DNA from: Prochlorococcus sp. AG-355-B23
GTDB taxonomy: Bacteria; Cyanobacteriota; Cyanobacteriia; PCC-6307; Cyanobiaceae
DNA: 64,000 bases
Assembly: GCA_003280935.1 (NCBI GenBank)
Contig: QCDJ01000001.1
Coordinates: 1-64,000 of the forward strand
Direction of reading: 5' to 3'
Under the pieces are notes generated by a model that searched no databases, was not told where the DNA came from, and was given only the letters and a program-made list of their open reading frames with translations. Positions 53,115-62,745 of the stretch are shown piece after piece. The first letter of the stretch is position 1, and every line of letters starts with the position of its first letter. The position numbers and the translations under genes are program-made.

Positions 53115-54425
53115 TTAGTTATTTTTATCCTCTTCTACCAAAGAAAACAATTTTTCAACAATTTTCAAAGAAACTTGTCTTTCTTCTCTTGATTGAGGAC
53201 TTCTCAACTTGGTGACCGGCGTATGAAGTATTTTATTAATTATTCCTTTAGTCAAAGCTTCAACAACTTTTCTTTCTCTAGCCGAAAAATCTGGTCCCAT
53301 TCTGCTAAGTGCTTTTTGCAATTCCTCTTTTCTAATTAACTCCAAATCTGATCTTAGTTTATTAATTACTGGAACGGCCTCTAAACTTGCCCACCATTCT
53401 AGAAAAATGATCCTTTCTTCTTCTACTAAAGATTCCGCTTCCTTTGCTATTTTCTGTCTAAATTCTTGATTTCTTGAAACAACCTCTTGTAAGTCATCAA
53501 CATCAAATGATTTAACAAATTCATGTTGTTTGACATCATTAGATATATTTCTCGGTACACCAATATCAATAAATTTAAGTCTATTACTCAAATTTATTTT
53601 TTCAATTTTTGTGAGATCAATAATTGGTTCTTCAGAAGCAGTACTGGTGAAAACAAGCGAAGATAATGATATGTTTTCTTCTAATTCGTTTAACCCTTTA
53701 CAAACAATCTCTAAATCAGGGAAGTCTTGAGCAAGATTTAATGCTCTATCAATATTTCTATTTAAAAGGATAAGTTTATGACATCCTTTTGATTTTAAAT
53801 GAGTTATTAAAAGCCTACTCATTCGTCCGGCTCCAACAACAAGAACGTTCTCTGATTCCAAACTTACAAGAGTATCAAAACCCTTTTCTTGTCCAATTTT
53901 TAATTGAGCTAGTTCTACCGCTGCTGAACTGATTGACACAGCTCCAGTTCCTAAATTTGTTTCAGATCTTACTTTTTTACCTGTACTAACTGATTGAGTT
54001 AATAATCTATTAAGAATTGGTCCAGTAGATTGATTCTCTTGACCTAATCTCATCATTTTTTTTACCTGCGAAAGGATTTGTCCTTCCCCTAAAACGAGGC
54101 TATCGAGTCCTGCCGAGACTTTCATCAAATGCAAAACTGCTTCTTCCTGTCTAAAGCAAAAAAGATGTGGATTTAAATCTTCAAAAATAATTCCAGAATA
54201 TTCTGATATAAATTCTTTAATAGATGAAATTCCAGTATTTTTTTCCTTTACTAGCGCATATATTTCCAGCCTATTACAAGTACTTAAAATTGACACCTCT
54301 AATACATCAGAGAAAGCTTTTAATGCTTTCAATGAATCTGTTATGGATTGGTCAGGAATACTTAACTTCTCACGCACTTCGACAGGTGCCGTGCGATGAC
54401 TCAGTCCGACGACAACAATATGCAT
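53115..54425 (-). CDS. hemA: Glutamyl-tRNA reductase
   Basis: HemA (436 residues) reduces glutamyl-tRNA to glutamate-1-semialdehyde, the rate-limiting step of heme and chlorophyll synthesis. It starts MHIVVVGLSHRTAPVEVREK; the catalytic cysteine is in LSTCNRLEIYA; GEGQILSQVKKM and the NADPH-binding VVGAGRMSRLL follow, with a C-terminal dimerisation helix. It is 18 bp downstream of glpX. Confidence 0.97.
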   Translation of the reverse strand: MHIVVVGLSHRTAPVEVREKLSIPDQSITDSLKALKAFSDVLEVSILSTCNRLEIYALVKEKNTGISSIKEFISEYSGIIFEDLNPHLFCFRQEEAVLHLMKVSAGLDSLVLGEGQILSQVKKMMRLGQENQSTGPILNRLLTQSVSTGKKVRSETNLGTGAVSISSAAVELAQLKIGQEKGFDTLVSLESENVLVVGAGRMSRLLITHLKSKGCHKLILLNRNIDRALNLAQDFPDLEIVCKGLNELEENISLSSLVFTSTASEEPIIDLTKIEKINLSNRLKFIDIGVPRNISNDVKQHEFVKSFDVDDLQEVVSRNQEFRQKIAKEAESLVEEERIIFLEWWASLEAVPVINKLRSDLELIRKEELQKALSRMGPDFSARERKVVEALTKGIINKILHTPVTKLRSPQSREERQVSLKIVEKLFSLVEEDKNN

Positions 54426-54443
54426 AAAATCAAAAGTGAATTT

Positions 54444-55445
54444 TTAAAGGCTGATACTCTTAGCACCATCTTTTATGTGGACAGTATTTGTGAACCTTGC
54501 AGTACTATCTAATGTACTTATAACTAGACTACTTGTTCTAACACAATCCCTTTCAAATTTAACTCCGTCAAATAATAATCCATCAGTTATTCCACTTCCA
54601 GCGAAAACAACATTTTCTCCCGATGCCAATTCATTTGCTTCATAGATTTTATCTATATCTGTTATGCCCATTTCATTAAGACGTTTTATATTACCTTCTT
54701 TTGTGTAATCAGCCCATTCAGAAGTTTGAGCGATTGCCGGATCATAAACTAGTTGTCCTTGAAAGTGTCCGCCGAGAGCTCTCATTGCAGCAGCTGAAAT
54801 AACACCCTCTGGAGCCGCACCTATACCCATCAAACAATGTGTTCCAGTTCCTGCAAAACCGCATGCAATCGCAGCTTGAACATCACCATCAGAAATCGGT
54901 TGTACTTTTGCACCACATCCTCGAATCTCTTTAATTAAATCTTTATGTCTAGTTCTATCCATTACAACTACAGTAAGCTCATCAATAGAAAGGCCCAAGC
55001 AATCACTTAGTATCTTCAAGTTTTCAGTAGCTGAATTTCTAATATCAACTTTACCTTTGGCCGCAGGAGGCGCTGCTAATTTGTTCATGTAAAAATCAGG
55101 AGCATTGAAAAGACCACCCGTATCAGAGGCAGCTAAAACCGCCATAGAACCTCTTTGATTATTCGCACAAAGATTAGTTCCTTCACAAGGATCTACTGCA
55201 AAGTCAACCCCTGGGCCACTTCCACTACCAACCTCTTCACCTATATAAAGCATGGGTGCTTCATCTCTTTCACCTTCTCCAATAACAATTTTCCCTTTCA
55301 TTTCAATTTTGCCCATTCGCAATCTCATTGCTTCGACAGCTGCAGCATCAGCTTCATCTTTTTGACCAAGTCCTGTTAGTTTTGCTGAGGCAATAGCTGC
55401 TTGCTCGACAACTTCGAGAATTTCTTGAATTAAAGTTTGATTCAC
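54444..55445 (-). CDS. glpX: Fructose-1,6-/sedoheptulose-1,7-bisphosphatase, class II
   Basis: This 333-residue GlpX-type phosphatase acts in the Calvin cycle on both FBP and SBP in cyanobacteria. Motifs are [40 protein letters not shown] and [20 protein letters not shown]. It heads the leftward glpX-hemA pair. Upstream and divergent is rpe, another Calvin cycle gene, with a 187-bp intergenic region that could carry two promoters. Confidence 0.97.
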   Translation of the reverse strand: MNQTLIQEILEVVEQAAIASAKLTGLGQKDEADAAAVEAMRLRMGKIEMKGKIVIGEGERDEAPMLYIGEEVGSGSGPGVDFAVDPCEGTNLCANNQRGSMAVLAASDTGGLFNAPDFYMNKLAAPPAAKGKVDIRNSATENLKILSDCLGLSIDELTVVVMDRTRHKDLIKEIRGCGAKVQPISDGDVQAAIACGFAGTGTHCLMGIGAAPEGVISAAAMRALGGHFQGQLVYDPAIAQTSEWADYTKEGNIKRLNEMGITDIDKIYEANELASGENVVFAGSGITDGLLFDGVKFERDCVRTSSLVISTLDSTARFTNTVHIKDGAKSISL

Positions 55446-55632
55446 AATTAAATTTTGAGGATTTTCTAAAAGGTTTTGAGTATGATCTCATATAAAATGC
55501 AATTTTTTATGAGAATTATTATGCTAATAAGCTTTTTTTAACTCTTTACAGCTGTTACTTTATCAGGCCGTGACTTGAAATTAGGAATAAACAACTAAAT
55601 ATAGTATCTTTATTAAATATTTTAAAAATTAA

Positions 55633-56391
55633 ATGACTGTGTCAAATCAAGCAAATTTAACTGGTGCAAATAGACCAATTCAAATAATTCCTTCAGTTTT
55701 ACCTGCAGATTGGGCAAATATGGGGGCATGTGTGAAAGAGCTCGAGGAAGCTGGGGTAGATAGAATTCAATTTGATGTAATGGATGGAAATTTCGTACCA
55801 AATCTTACATTTGGTCCTGAAATGATTGCTGCATGCAGGAAATATTGCAATGTCCCTTTTGAAACTCAATTAATGGTAAGCCAGTACAACTGTGAAACGA
55901 TGCTTGAATCTTATGTAAACGCTACAAAAGGGGCAAATGGTGAACCAGGAGTAGTAATAGCTCATGCCGAAGCAAATATTCATTTGCATAGAGTTCTTGG
56001 AAGAATAAGAGATTTAGGAGGATCTCCTTCTGTTGCATTGAACCCTCATACTCCTTTTGAAATGATTAAAAATATAATGGATATGGTTGATCATGTTTTG
56101 GTTATGACAGTTAATCCAGGCTTTGGAGGACAAGCTTATATACCAACAATGCTCAATAAAATAAGAGAAATAAGAAACTTTATTATCGAAAATAACTTAG
56201 ATGTCGATATCGAAGTTGATGGGGGGATAAAAGCAAATTGGACTATTTCACAATGTGCCTATGCTGGTGCTAATTGTTTTATTGCAGGTAGCGGAATGTT
56301 TGCTTACCCAACATTAAAAGAAGGATGTGATGACTTGAGAAAAGTTGCACAAGAAGCACAAAAAGGGAACGTTCTTTCAGAACCTCAATAA
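55633..56391 (+). CDS. rpe: Ribulose-phosphate 3-epimerase
   Basis: Rpe (252 residues) interconverts ribulose and xylulose 5-phosphates. Evidence includes QIIPSVLPADWANMGACVKE, DRIQFDVMDGNFVPNLTFGP with catalytic Asp, VLVMTVNPGFGGQAY, and VDGGIKANWTI. The N-terminal 15 residues (MTVSNQANLTGANRP) extend beyond the E. coli enzyme, as in other cyanobacteria. It is divergent from glpX. Confidence 0.97.
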   Translation: MTVSNQANLTGANRPIQIIPSVLPADWANMGACVKELEEAGVDRIQFDVMDGNFVPNLTFGPEMIAACRKYCNVPFETQLMVSQYNCETMLESYVNATKGANGEPGVVIAHAEANIHLHRVLGRIRDLGGSPSVALNPHTPFEMIKNIMDMVDHVLVMTVNPGFGGQAYIPTMLNKIREIRNFIIENNLDVDIEVDGGIKANWTISQCAYAGANCFIAGSGMFAYPTLKEGCDDLRKVAQEAQKGNVLSEPQ

Positions 56392-56412
56392 ATATTCTGG
56401 ATGATTAAGAAA

Positions 56413-57342
56413 TCACCCAAATATCCATCCATAGCTGTGCAAACCTATTCCTAAAAAATTGACTCCTAAATAACATACTAAAACAACGAAAAAGCCTGTA
56501 GATGCTAATAATGCTGGTTTCCGTCCTTGCCAACCCTTGCTTATTCTCATGTGCAGATAAGCGGCATAAAACAACCATGAGATAAATGCCCATGTTTCTT
56601 TTGGATCCCAACTCCACCATGTACCCCAGGCCTCATTAGCCCAAACTGCACCTGAAATTAAACCGAGAGTCAAAAGAACAAAACCTACCAATATAGAACG
56701 ATAACTTAATGTATCTAATTCTTCTGAGTGAGAAAATTCAATAGGTTCAACTAAATCATTTACGGGATAGCCGTTTGAAAGTTTAAATCCTCCTATACCT
56801 GTAGAACTACTTCTGATTTGAAGTGGCCTATTTTTATTGATAAACAAAACGGACATTGAGAGTAAAGAACCTATTATTAATGCTGCATAACTAAGCATTA
56901 CGACGCTAACATGCATTACTAACCAACTAGACCTTAAAGCTGGAACTAAATTGGATGATAATTTCAAATCCTCAGGTAAAACAAAACAAGCAAAAGCCAC
57001 AGTCAGCAACTCAATAGGTATAGCAATTGAGGGGATTATTGGAGCTTGATATTCTCTTTCAACTAATAGATGACCTAATGTGATACCCCAAGTAAGGAAA
57101 TAAAGGGATTCATACAAATTGCTAATAGGAAAGTGCCCAGAAATTGACCACCTAAAAAGTAATTGTAATGTTATTAATAAGTTCACCAAAATCGTAATGA
57201 GTCTTACAGCAGCAGAAGACTTTTTTTTAAAAACTGCACCCAAAGATATTGGTAAGTTAATTAATAAAAAATAAAAAACTAAAAGACCTAAAACTGAAAC
57301 CGGTTCATATATTAAATTTTTAAAAAAATTATCTATTATCAT
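56413..57342 (-). CDS. ccsA: Cytochrome c biogenesis protein CcsA
   Basis: CcsA (309 residues) is the membrane heme-handling protein of system II cytochrome c maturation. It has several membrane helices and the signature tryptophan-rich motif WGTWWSWDPKETWAFISWLF, plus conserved histidines in SSWLVMHVSVVMLSYAALII and the C-terminal LHSYGW. It converges with rpe. The CcsB partner is outside the window. Confidence 0.95.
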   Translation of the reverse strand: MIIDNFFKNLIYEPVSVLGLLVFYFLLINLPISLGAVFKKKSSAAVRLITILVNLLITLQLLFRWSISGHFPISNLYESLYFLTWGITLGHLLVEREYQAPIIPSIAIPIELLTVAFACFVLPEDLKLSSNLVPALRSSWLVMHVSVVMLSYAALIIGSLLSMSVLFINKNRPLQIRSSSTGIGGFKLSNGYPVNDLVEPIEFSHSEELDTLSYRSILVGFVLLTLGLISGAVWANEAWGTWWSWDPKETWAFISWLFYAAYLHMRISKGWQGRKPALLASTGFFVVLVCYLGVNFLGIGLHSYGWIFG

Positions 57343-57456
57343 TTCTAGAAATTTCTCAAGTTTTAATATTCAATGACAACCAAATAATAATTAAAATCAT
57401 TCTCATATGAGTAAATCTTTAATAATAAAGTTTTAATTTATTTTAAAAAAAGCATT

Positions 57457-58185
57457 TCAAAGTTTGAAGTTATCTCCTAGATAATACTTCTTGACTATTG
57501 GATTATCAGCCAATTCTCTTGATGAACCGTTAGCTAAAATTTTTCCTTCACTTAATACATATGATTTGTTAGTAATTAGAAGGGTTTCCCTCACATTATG
57601 GTCTGTAATGAGAATCCCCACCCCATCACTACTTAATTTTAGAATTAGTTTCTTTAGATCATTAACAGCTAGAGGATCTATCCCAGCAAAAGGTTCGTCT
57701 AATAACAAGTATTTAGGTCCTTTTCTGCCTACAGTTAGAGCCCTTGCAATTTCACACCTCCTCCTCTCTCCTCCTGAAAGTTGATAACCATAATTATCTA
57801 CAAAGTTATTCAAATTAAATTCATTAATTAATTGTTCTCTTCTATTTCTTATCGCTGCTCTACTATAAGATGATTTTTGTAAAGCCAAATCTATATTATC
57901 CTTAACTGTGAGGTCTCTAAATATACTCGCTTCCTGAGTTAAGTACCCTAACCCAAGTCTTGATCTAATTGGTAGAGGAAGATTGGTTATATTTTTCCCA
58001 TTCATTAAAATTTCACCTTTATCTGGTTTTATATTCCCAACTGCAAGATTAAAAGTTGTAGTTTTCCCAGCACCATTTGGTCCCATCAAACCTACAACTT
58101 CTCCTGGATTAACAGTTATGGAAACATCATTTACAATTAATCTTCCTTTAATTGAAAGGGATACATTATGAATATTTAGGTTCAT
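57457..58185 (-). CDS. lptB: LPS-export-type ABC ATPase
   Basis: This 242-residue ATPase has Walker A GPNGAGKTT, signature LSGGERRRCEIARALT, Walker B LLLDEPFAGIDPLAV and H-loop LITDHNVRETL. The segment LGYLTQEASIFRDLTVKDNI and the C-terminal YYLGDNFKL are LptB hallmarks. It would energise lipopolysaccharide transport to the outer membrane, consistent with lpxD in this window. No LptF/G permease lies next to it. Confidence 0.9.
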   Translation of the reverse strand: MNLNIHNVSLSIKGRLIVNDVSITVNPGEVVGLMGPNGAGKTTTFNLAVGNIKPDKGEILMNGKNITNLPLPIRSRLGLGYLTQEASIFRDLTVKDNIDLALQKSSYSRAAIRNRREQLINEFNLNNFVDNYGYQLSGGERRRCEIARALTVGRKGPKYLLLDEPFAGIDPLAVNDLKKLILKLSSDGVGILITDHNVRETLLITNKSYVLSEGKILANGSSRELADNPIVKKYYLGDNFKL

Positions 58186-58272
58186 TTTCTTTGAGATCGA
58201 TTAGTTTTCTGACTTTCTTGAAAAAAAATTAAATACATAATAATAATTTAATTGAAGATAAAGATATATTCA

Positions 58273-58641
58273 TCAAAGAGGTTTCAAAAAAGGCTTATCG
58301 TTCTCGTTCAATAGTTCTCTATATTGTAATTTTCTTAATAAATCTTCCAAACATTGGCAGAAGGATTCAAGATCAATCCCTAAATCAATCTTGGTTCTAG
58401 TTTTTATTCTGCCTAAACCCTCTCCAAGCAAAATAGTAGCTCCATTTAAATTACCTTTACTTAAGTGAAACTGAGAAACAGATACTTGTAAAATTCCTTG
58501 GATAACTTGTCTTTCGTCACCATCTACGGAATTCCATATTTCTTCAAAAGCATCATGAGCCTCATACCATTCATGTTTGTTAAAAAGATTTAAAGCTGTA
58601 AAAAGGGAATCTTGAAAACTTTTTGTACTTTCTTCGTTCAT
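58273..58641 (-). CDS. DUF309 family protein, 122 aa
   Basis: This helical 122-residue protein contains FNKHEWYEAHDAFEEIWNSV and RQVIQGILQVSVSQFHLSKG, the DUF309 core with His and Glu residues that suggest a metal-binding or enzymatic pocket. Plastid homologues exist. Function unknown. It lies between typA and lptB on the same strand with short gaps. Confidence 0.82.
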   Translation of the reverse strand: MNEESTKSFQDSLFTALNLFNKHEWYEAHDAFEEIWNSVDGDERQVIQGILQVSVSQFHLSKGNLNGATILLGEGLGRIKTRTKIDLGIDLESFCQCLEDLLRKLQYRELLNENDKPFLKPL

Positions 58642-58652
58642 TAAAACAATTA

Positions 58653-60449
58653 CTAATTTTTTTTCTTTTTATTTATTTTTCTCATTCTTATTGAATCCGG
58701 TGTTACCTCTAGCATTTCATCTGGACCAATATATTCGAGTGCTCTTTCAAGGGTAATATCCACAGGTGACTGCAAAGTATCAAGTTCCTCTGCCCCTGCA
58801 GATCTCATATTAGTCAACTGCTTAGTTTTACATATATTCAACTCAAGATCTTGAGGTCGATTATTCTCACCAATTATCATTCCTTTATAAACTTTAACTC
58901 CAGGTTTAATGAAATATACTCCCCTATCTTCAGCATTCTTTAAAGCATAAAATGTGGCTACACCTTCCTCAAAAGCTATAAGAACGCCATTCCTTCTGGT
59001 TTCAAAGTCTCCTGTTTTAGGTTTATATTCATAAAACGAATGGCTCATGATACCTTCACCTCTGGTTATCCTTACAAACTCCCCGCGAAATCCAATTAAT
59101 CCTCTTGATGGTACTAGAAATTCTAATTGAGTTCTACCATCCGAACTTGTCTGCATGTTTTTCATCTCTGCCTTTCTAGATCCAAGTTTTTCGATGCAAG
59201 AACCAACAGATACTTCAGGTACATCTAAAACCAAAGTCTCTATAGGCTCACATTCAACATTATCAATTTCTCTGAAAATTACTTGAGGTTGTGAGATTTG
59301 AAACTCAAAACCCTCTCTTCTCATAGTTTCAATCAATATCCCTAGATGTAATTCTCCTCTTCCTGAAACTGAAAACCTGTCAGGAGAATCAGTTTCTTCT
59401 ACTCTCAGGGCAACATTTGTTAAAAGTTCCCTCTCTAATCTATTTTTTAATTGTCTACTAGTAACAAATTTCCCTTCCTTACCCGCGAATGGTGAATCAT
59501 TGACAACAAAAGTCATATTTAAGGTAGGTTCATCAACTTTGATTAATGGAAGAGGATGAGGAGAATCGGGACATGCTATGGTCTCACCAATATTGACGTC
59601 ATCGAAACCAGAAACAGCAACAATATCACCTGCAAATGCTTCATTTATATCAATTCTTTGTAATCCTTCAAATCCTAAAAGCTTACTAACCTTACCTTTA
59701 ATAGTTTTTCCGTTTTCTTTAATTAAACTAGCCTGTTGGCCATTTTTTATAGTTCCATTGTGGATCTTTCCAATTACTATTCTGCCTAAGAAATCAGAAT
59801 AGTCCAAAGTAGTTATTTGTAGCTGAAGAGGCTTATTAGAATCACCTACTGGAGGAGGAACGTGTCTAATAATAGCTTCAAAAAGAGGCATCATATTGTC
59901 ACTATTAGATTCCATCTCTTCTTTTGCGAAACCAGATAAGCCACTCCCAAAAAGATAAGGGAAATCACATTGATCATCATCAGCACCTAACTCCAAAAAC
60001 AAATCAAGGACCTTATCAATTGCTATTTCTGGTACTACTCGTGGTCTATCAATTTTATTTACAAAGACTATAGGCCTAAGTCCTTTTTCTAATGCTTTTT
60101 TTAAAACAAATCTTGTTTGAGGCATAGGCCCCTCATTTGCATCAACAATAAGCAGACAACCATCAACCATTCCCAAAACCCTTTCAACTTCTCCTCCAAA
60201 ATCAGCATGTCCAGGTGTATCTATGATATTAATTCTGGTATCTTTGTAGTTAACTGCAGTATTTTTTGAGAGGATTGTTATCCCCCTTTCTCTTTCAAGA
60301 TCATTTGAATCCATTACACATGTAGGGATAACTTCATTGTCTCTAAATATTCCTGATTGAGATAACAATGCATCTACAAGAGTTGTCTTCCCATGATCTA
60401 CGTGAGCAATAATTGCAACATTTCTAATTTTTTTTATCGAAGATGACAT
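58653..60449 (-). CDS. typA: GTPase TypA/BipA
   Basis: This 598-residue translational GTPase has G1 [16 protein letters not shown]2 [15 protein letters not shown]3 [16 protein letters not shown], and G4 VNKIDRP. The C-terminal domain has the TypA-specific [20 protein letters not shown]. It aids ribosome assembly and stress or cold adaptation in other bacteria. It is 11 bp upstream of the DUF309 gene and could be co-transcribed with it. The lysine-rich end ([10 protein letters not shown]) is typical of AT-rich genomes. Confidence 0.96.
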   Translation of the reverse strand: MSSSIKKIRNVAIIAHVDHGKTTLVDALLSQSGIFRDNEVIPTCVMDSNDLERERGITILSKNTAVNYKDTRINIIDTPGHADFGGEVERVLGMVDGCLLIVDANEGPMPQTRFVLKKALEKGLRPIVFVNKIDRPRVVPEIAIDKVLDLFLELGADDDQCDFPYLFGSGLSGFAKEEMESNSDNMMPLFEAIIRHVPPPVGDSNKPLQLQITTLDYSDFLGRIVIGKIHNGTIKNGQQASLIKENGKTIKGKVSKLLGFEGLQRIDINEAFAGDIVAVSGFDDVNIGETIACPDSPHPLPLIKVDEPTLNMTFVVNDSPFAGKEGKFVTSRQLKNRLERELLTNVALRVEETDSPDRFSVSGRGELHLGILIETMRREGFEFQISQPQVIFREIDNVECEPIETLVLDVPEVSVGSCIEKLGSRKAEMKNMQTSSDGRTQLEFLVPSRGLIGFRGEFVRITRGEGIMSHSFYEYKPKTGDFETRRNGVLIAFEEGVATFYALKNAEDRGVYFIKPGVKVYKGMIIGENNRPQDLELNICKTKQLTNMRSAGAEELDTLQSPVDITLERALEYIGPDEMLEVTPDSIRMRKINKKKKN

Positions 60450-60577
60450 CTATAGAATTTATATAAATATTAGATTGACTTTAATAAGGCTAACTCAAAG
60501 TATGCTTATTATGAGAATTTTCTCCTTAAGACTTTGAAAAATATAATTTATTGAATAATTAAATTAATCAATTAGAT

Positions 60578-61291
60578 TTATAATTTTCTATTTGAGCTTT
60601 CAAAAACTTTTAATGCTTCAATTGACCCTTCATATCTCCAATGCCAGGGTTCGTAATCTATATAATTATTATCTTTGTTGAACGATAACTTAAAGTGAAA
60701 CTTAGCTGCATTTTTCATTAACCATCTAAAGGCGTCAGTATTTTCGAAGTCGGTTTCAAAGTCTGTCTCTCTTTGAGTAGCATCGCCAATATCGATTGCG
60801 AAACCTGTACTATGTTCGGAATACCCTGGGGGGGCTGAAACTCTGGCTCTTTCTGCCGCTACTTGATTTCTAATAGATTTTAAAGAATAAAAGATATCGT
60901 TTTGCAAATTTATTGATCTATAACCACTCAAGAAGACTAAATATATCCCATCCTTTTTGGCTTCTTCTCTCATCTTTAGTAGAGAATCGCGCATATCTAT
61001 ATGAACTTCAATATTAGGCTCAATTAAAACTAGTTTCTCCTTAGAAATTTCCGCATAGGGTAAATGACCTAAAATTCTATGGTCGTGATTTATCTGAGCC
61101 TGAAAATTGAGATTATCAAGAGATCCTATTTCTATATTTTTAATTAATCGCAATGCAGCGACAGAAAAGATAAGAAAAAGAAATGGAGAAAATATTAATA
61201 GTTTTTTTAAAAATGTTGAATTTGAATTATTTAGGTAAGTTCTTTTGGCAAGTGGTATATCAAATTGATCGATATCTTCGTTTAGTTCCAA
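60578..61291 (-). CDS. VanY-type D-alanyl-D-alanine carboxypeptidase
   Basis: This 237-residue protein has an N-terminal membrane anchor (LLIFSPFLFLIFSVAALRLI, about residues 31-50) and a periplasmic peptidase M15B domain. Zinc ligands are in SEHSTGFAIDIGD (SxHxxGxAxD) and PWHWRYEG (HxH-like). FLSGYRSINLQNDIFYSLKS is the substrate-side strand-helix. It would trim peptidoglycan stem peptides. It is leftward, about 130 bp after typA's start region, and divergent from chlP. Confidence 0.9.
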   Translation of the reverse strand: MELNEDIDQFDIPLAKRTYLNNSNSTFLKKLLIFSPFLFLIFSVAALRLIKNIEIGSLDNLNFQAQINHDHRILGHLPYAEISKEKLVLIEPNIEVHIDMRDSLLKMREEAKKDGIYLVFLSGYRSINLQNDIFYSLKSIRNQVAAERARVSAPPGYSEHSTGFAIDIGDATQRETDFETDFENTDAFRWLMKNAAKFHFKLSFNKDNNYIDYEPWHWRYEGSIEALKVFESSNRKL

Positions 61292-61404
61292 TATTTAGAA
61301 GTGAATTTGGAAAAGATATTTCGATATTAACTATTATTTTAAGAAATGCACTTTTATAAGCAAAAAAGATGTAGTTTTTATATACAGTATTATTTTTTTT
61401 TCAT

Positions 61405-62745
61405 ATGTTGAGGGTAGCTGTTATTGGTGGAGGTCCAAGTGGTTCATGTGCGGCAGAAATACTTGCTAAAGCTGGAATAAAAACTTGGCTCTTCGAGAGA
61501 AAATTAGATAATGCGAAACCATGTGGAGGCGCAATTCCACTTTGCATGGTCGAAGAATTTGATTTGCCTGAGTCAATTATTGATAGAAAAGTAAGGCATA
61601 TGAGAATGATATCTCCATCAAATAGAGAAGTAGATATAAGTTTAGATAGAGTTTATGGGAAAAGTGATAATGAGTTTATTGGGATGTGTAGAAGAGAAGT
61701 TATGGATGCCTTTATGCGGAACAGAGCATCAGATCTTGGTGCTACATTAATAAATGGATTAGTTACTTCTATTGATACTGGCGATAATAATCAAGGGCCA
61801 TATAAGCTTTCCTACTCAGATTTTACGAATGGAGATAAAAAAGGAGAACTAAAAGAGCTTACTGTTGACCTTTTGATCGGAGCTGATGGAGCCAATAGCA
61901 GAGTCGCAAAAGCAATGGATGCGGGTGATTACAAAGTTGCTATAGCATTTCAGGAAAGAATTAAATTGCCTAAAGAAGAAATGAGTTACTACGAAGATCT
62001 TGCTGAAATGTATGTTGGGACTGATGTTTCTCCTGATTTTTATGGGTGGGTATTTCCTAAATATGATCATGTTGCTGTGGGCACAGGAACCATGCAAAAG
62101 AATCAGTCATTAATTAAAGGACTTCAAGAGGGTGTAAGAAATAGGGCAAAGAAAAGACTTGTTAATGGTGAAGTCATAAAGGTAGAAGCTCATCCTATTC
62201 CAGAGCATCCAAGGCCAAGAAGGGTAGTTGGAAGAATGGCATTGGTTGGTGATGCAGCTGGTTATGTTACCAAAAGTTCTGGAGAGGGTATTTATTTTGC
62301 TGCAAAAAGCGGGAGAATGTGTGCTGAAGAAATTGTTGAAGCATCAAAAAATGGTCAAGTAATTCCATCAGAAAAAGATTTAAAAAACTATCTTCAAAAA
62401 TGGGATAAAAAATATGGCACAACTTATAAGGTGCTAGAAATCCTTCAAAATATTTTCTACAGAAATGATTCTGCTAGAGAAGCCTTTGTTGAGATGTGTG
62501 ATGATATGGATGTCCAAAGACTTACTTTTGATAGTTACTTATACAAAAAAGTTGTCTCTATGAAACCATTACAGCAACTTAAAATTACGATGCTTACACT
62601 TGGTTCGATTTTAAGAGGGAAAGCCCTAGCGCCTCTAAAATATAAACCCGTTGATAGCGCTGTTAGGGAGAATAAAGAGGTAGAAAAAATGCTAGAAAAT
62701 TATTCAATAAAGGGAGGAATTAAAGTTAAGAGTTCAAAAGTGTAA
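61405..62745 (+). CDS. chlP: Geranylgeranyl reductase
   Basis: ChlP (446 residues) reduces the geranylgeranyl chain to phytyl for chlorophyll and tocopherol. The FAD-binding start is VAVIGGGPSGSCAAEILAKA, with KPCGGAIPLCMVEEFDLPES and the second FAD motif MALVGDAAGYVTKSSGEGIY. Its presence confirms a phototroph. The stop overlaps the convergent glyS end by 20 bp. Confidence 0.96.
   Translation: MLRVAVIGGGPSGSCAAEILAKAGIKTWLFERKLDNAKPCGGAIPLCMVEEFDLPESIIDRKVRHMRMISPSNREVDISLDRVYGKSDNEFIGMCRREVMDAFMRNRASDLGATLINGLVTSIDTGDNNQGPYKLSYSDFTNGDKKGELKELTVDLLIGADGANSRVAKAMDAGDYKVAIAFQERIKLPKEEMSYYEDLAEMYVGTDVSPDFYGWVFPKYDHVAVGTGTMQKNQSLIKGLQEGVRNRAKKRLVNGEVIKVEAHPIPEHPRPRRVVGRMALVGDAAGYVTKSSGEGIYFAAKSGRMCAEEIVEASKNGQVIPSEKDLKNYLQKWDKKYGTTYKVLEILQNIFYRNDSAREAFVEMCDDMDVQRLTFDSYLYKKVVSMKPLQQLKITMLTLGSILRGKALAPLKYKPVDSAVRENKEVEKMLENYSIKGGIKVKSSKV

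Noticed and set aside
57401..57412. CTCATATGAG palindrome upstream of ccsA
   Set aside because: Ten bases of simple sequence with no flanking context; expected by chance at this length.
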